5,641 bases of DNA from Thermoplasmata archaeon. Lineage in GTDB: Archaea; Thermoplasmatota; Thermoplasmata; Thermoplasmatales; Thermoplasmataceae. The position numbers and the translations under genes are program-made. Of this stretch, positions 5,567 to 5,641 are shown in pieces (position 1 is the first letter of the stretch; every line of letters begins with the position of its first letter). The stretch is taken from the NCBI GenBank assembly GCA_021850745.1, contig JAJZKX010000145.1, positions 1-5,641 on the forward strand, in the 5' to 3' direction. The notes below the pieces were generated by a model. The model saw nothing but the letters and a program-made list of their open reading frames with translations, did not search any database and was not told the DNA's origin.

Positions 5567-5641
5567 TTAGCTAATTCGTTCGCTCAATCCATCCGACTTT
5601 CAGTGCTAACTAAAATTTTCTGAGAAATTCCAGCCATAGGT
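5567..5641. other. AT-rich right edge, no gene supported
   Basis: Nothing convincing is coded here. Two short minus-strand frames are open from the edge: one stops at 5612-5610 after nine codons, the other at 5586-5584 after eighteen. Either could be the tail of a gene outside the window, but both are too short to call. The second copy of the 14-nt direct repeat lies at 5612-5625. Confidence 0.3.
5612..5625. repeat. 14-nt direct repeat, copy 2 (AAAATTTTCTGAGA)
   Basis: Exact second copy of the string at 5200-5213, in the same orientation. Flanking bases differ apart from scattered A/T matches. See copy 1 for interpretation. Confidence 0.3.

Noticed and set aside
5560..5641. TTCGTTCGCTCAATCC near the right edge, looking a little like a tRNA T-arm
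   Set aside because: No pairing T-stem, acceptor stem or other arms can be drawn around it.

Overview
The window looks like a chromosomal segment of a thermoacidophilic euryarchaeon of the Thermoplasmata type. Four things point there: an archaea-only tRNA-modification gene (archaeosine synthase ArcS); a very large, cysteine-free, Asn/Ser/Thr/Tyr/Gly-rich surface protein with dozens of N-glycosylation sequons, as expected of wall-less Thermoplasmatales; frequent ATA and AGG/AGA codons; and archaeal promoters made of a TATA-like box about 27 nt before the first codon with no ribosome binding site between. The order is an inference from gene content. No rRNA or marker gene is present to confirm it.

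All convincing genes lie on the minus strand, so the window reads right to left. From the right edge to about 5150 there is an AT-rich stretch (about 30% GC in two sampled 60-nt blocks, against about 42% in a block of arcS). It holds several short inverted repeats, a good TATA-like box readable on either strand, a doubtful 66-codon plus-strand ORF and a 14-nt direct repeat. Next comes arcS (5149 to 3596, TTG start). A 98-nt gap carries a small inverted repeat and the promoter of the next operon. That operon starts with a 929-residue N-glycosylated surface protein (3497 to 708, TTG start). It continues with a 188-residue soluble helical protein with a lysine-rich tail (698 to 132), and then with the first 42 codons of a membrane protein cut by the left window edge (128 to 1).

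The last three genes are packed as one transcription unit. The first has a promoter and no Shine-Dalgarno. The second has a clear Shine-Dalgarno overlapping the stop codon of the first. The third begins immediately after two consecutive TGA stops of the second, in the same reading frame, with a Shine-Dalgarno inside the end of the second gene. This is the usual archaeal pattern of a leaderless first gene and Shine-Dalgarno-led internal genes. A plausible but unproven reading is a cell-envelope module: an outward-facing, N-terminally anchored beta-sandwich protein, a cytoplasmic helical partner that resembles DUF4129-type domains by eye, and an integral membrane component. arcS is a separate housekeeping gene for the G15 modification of tRNA.
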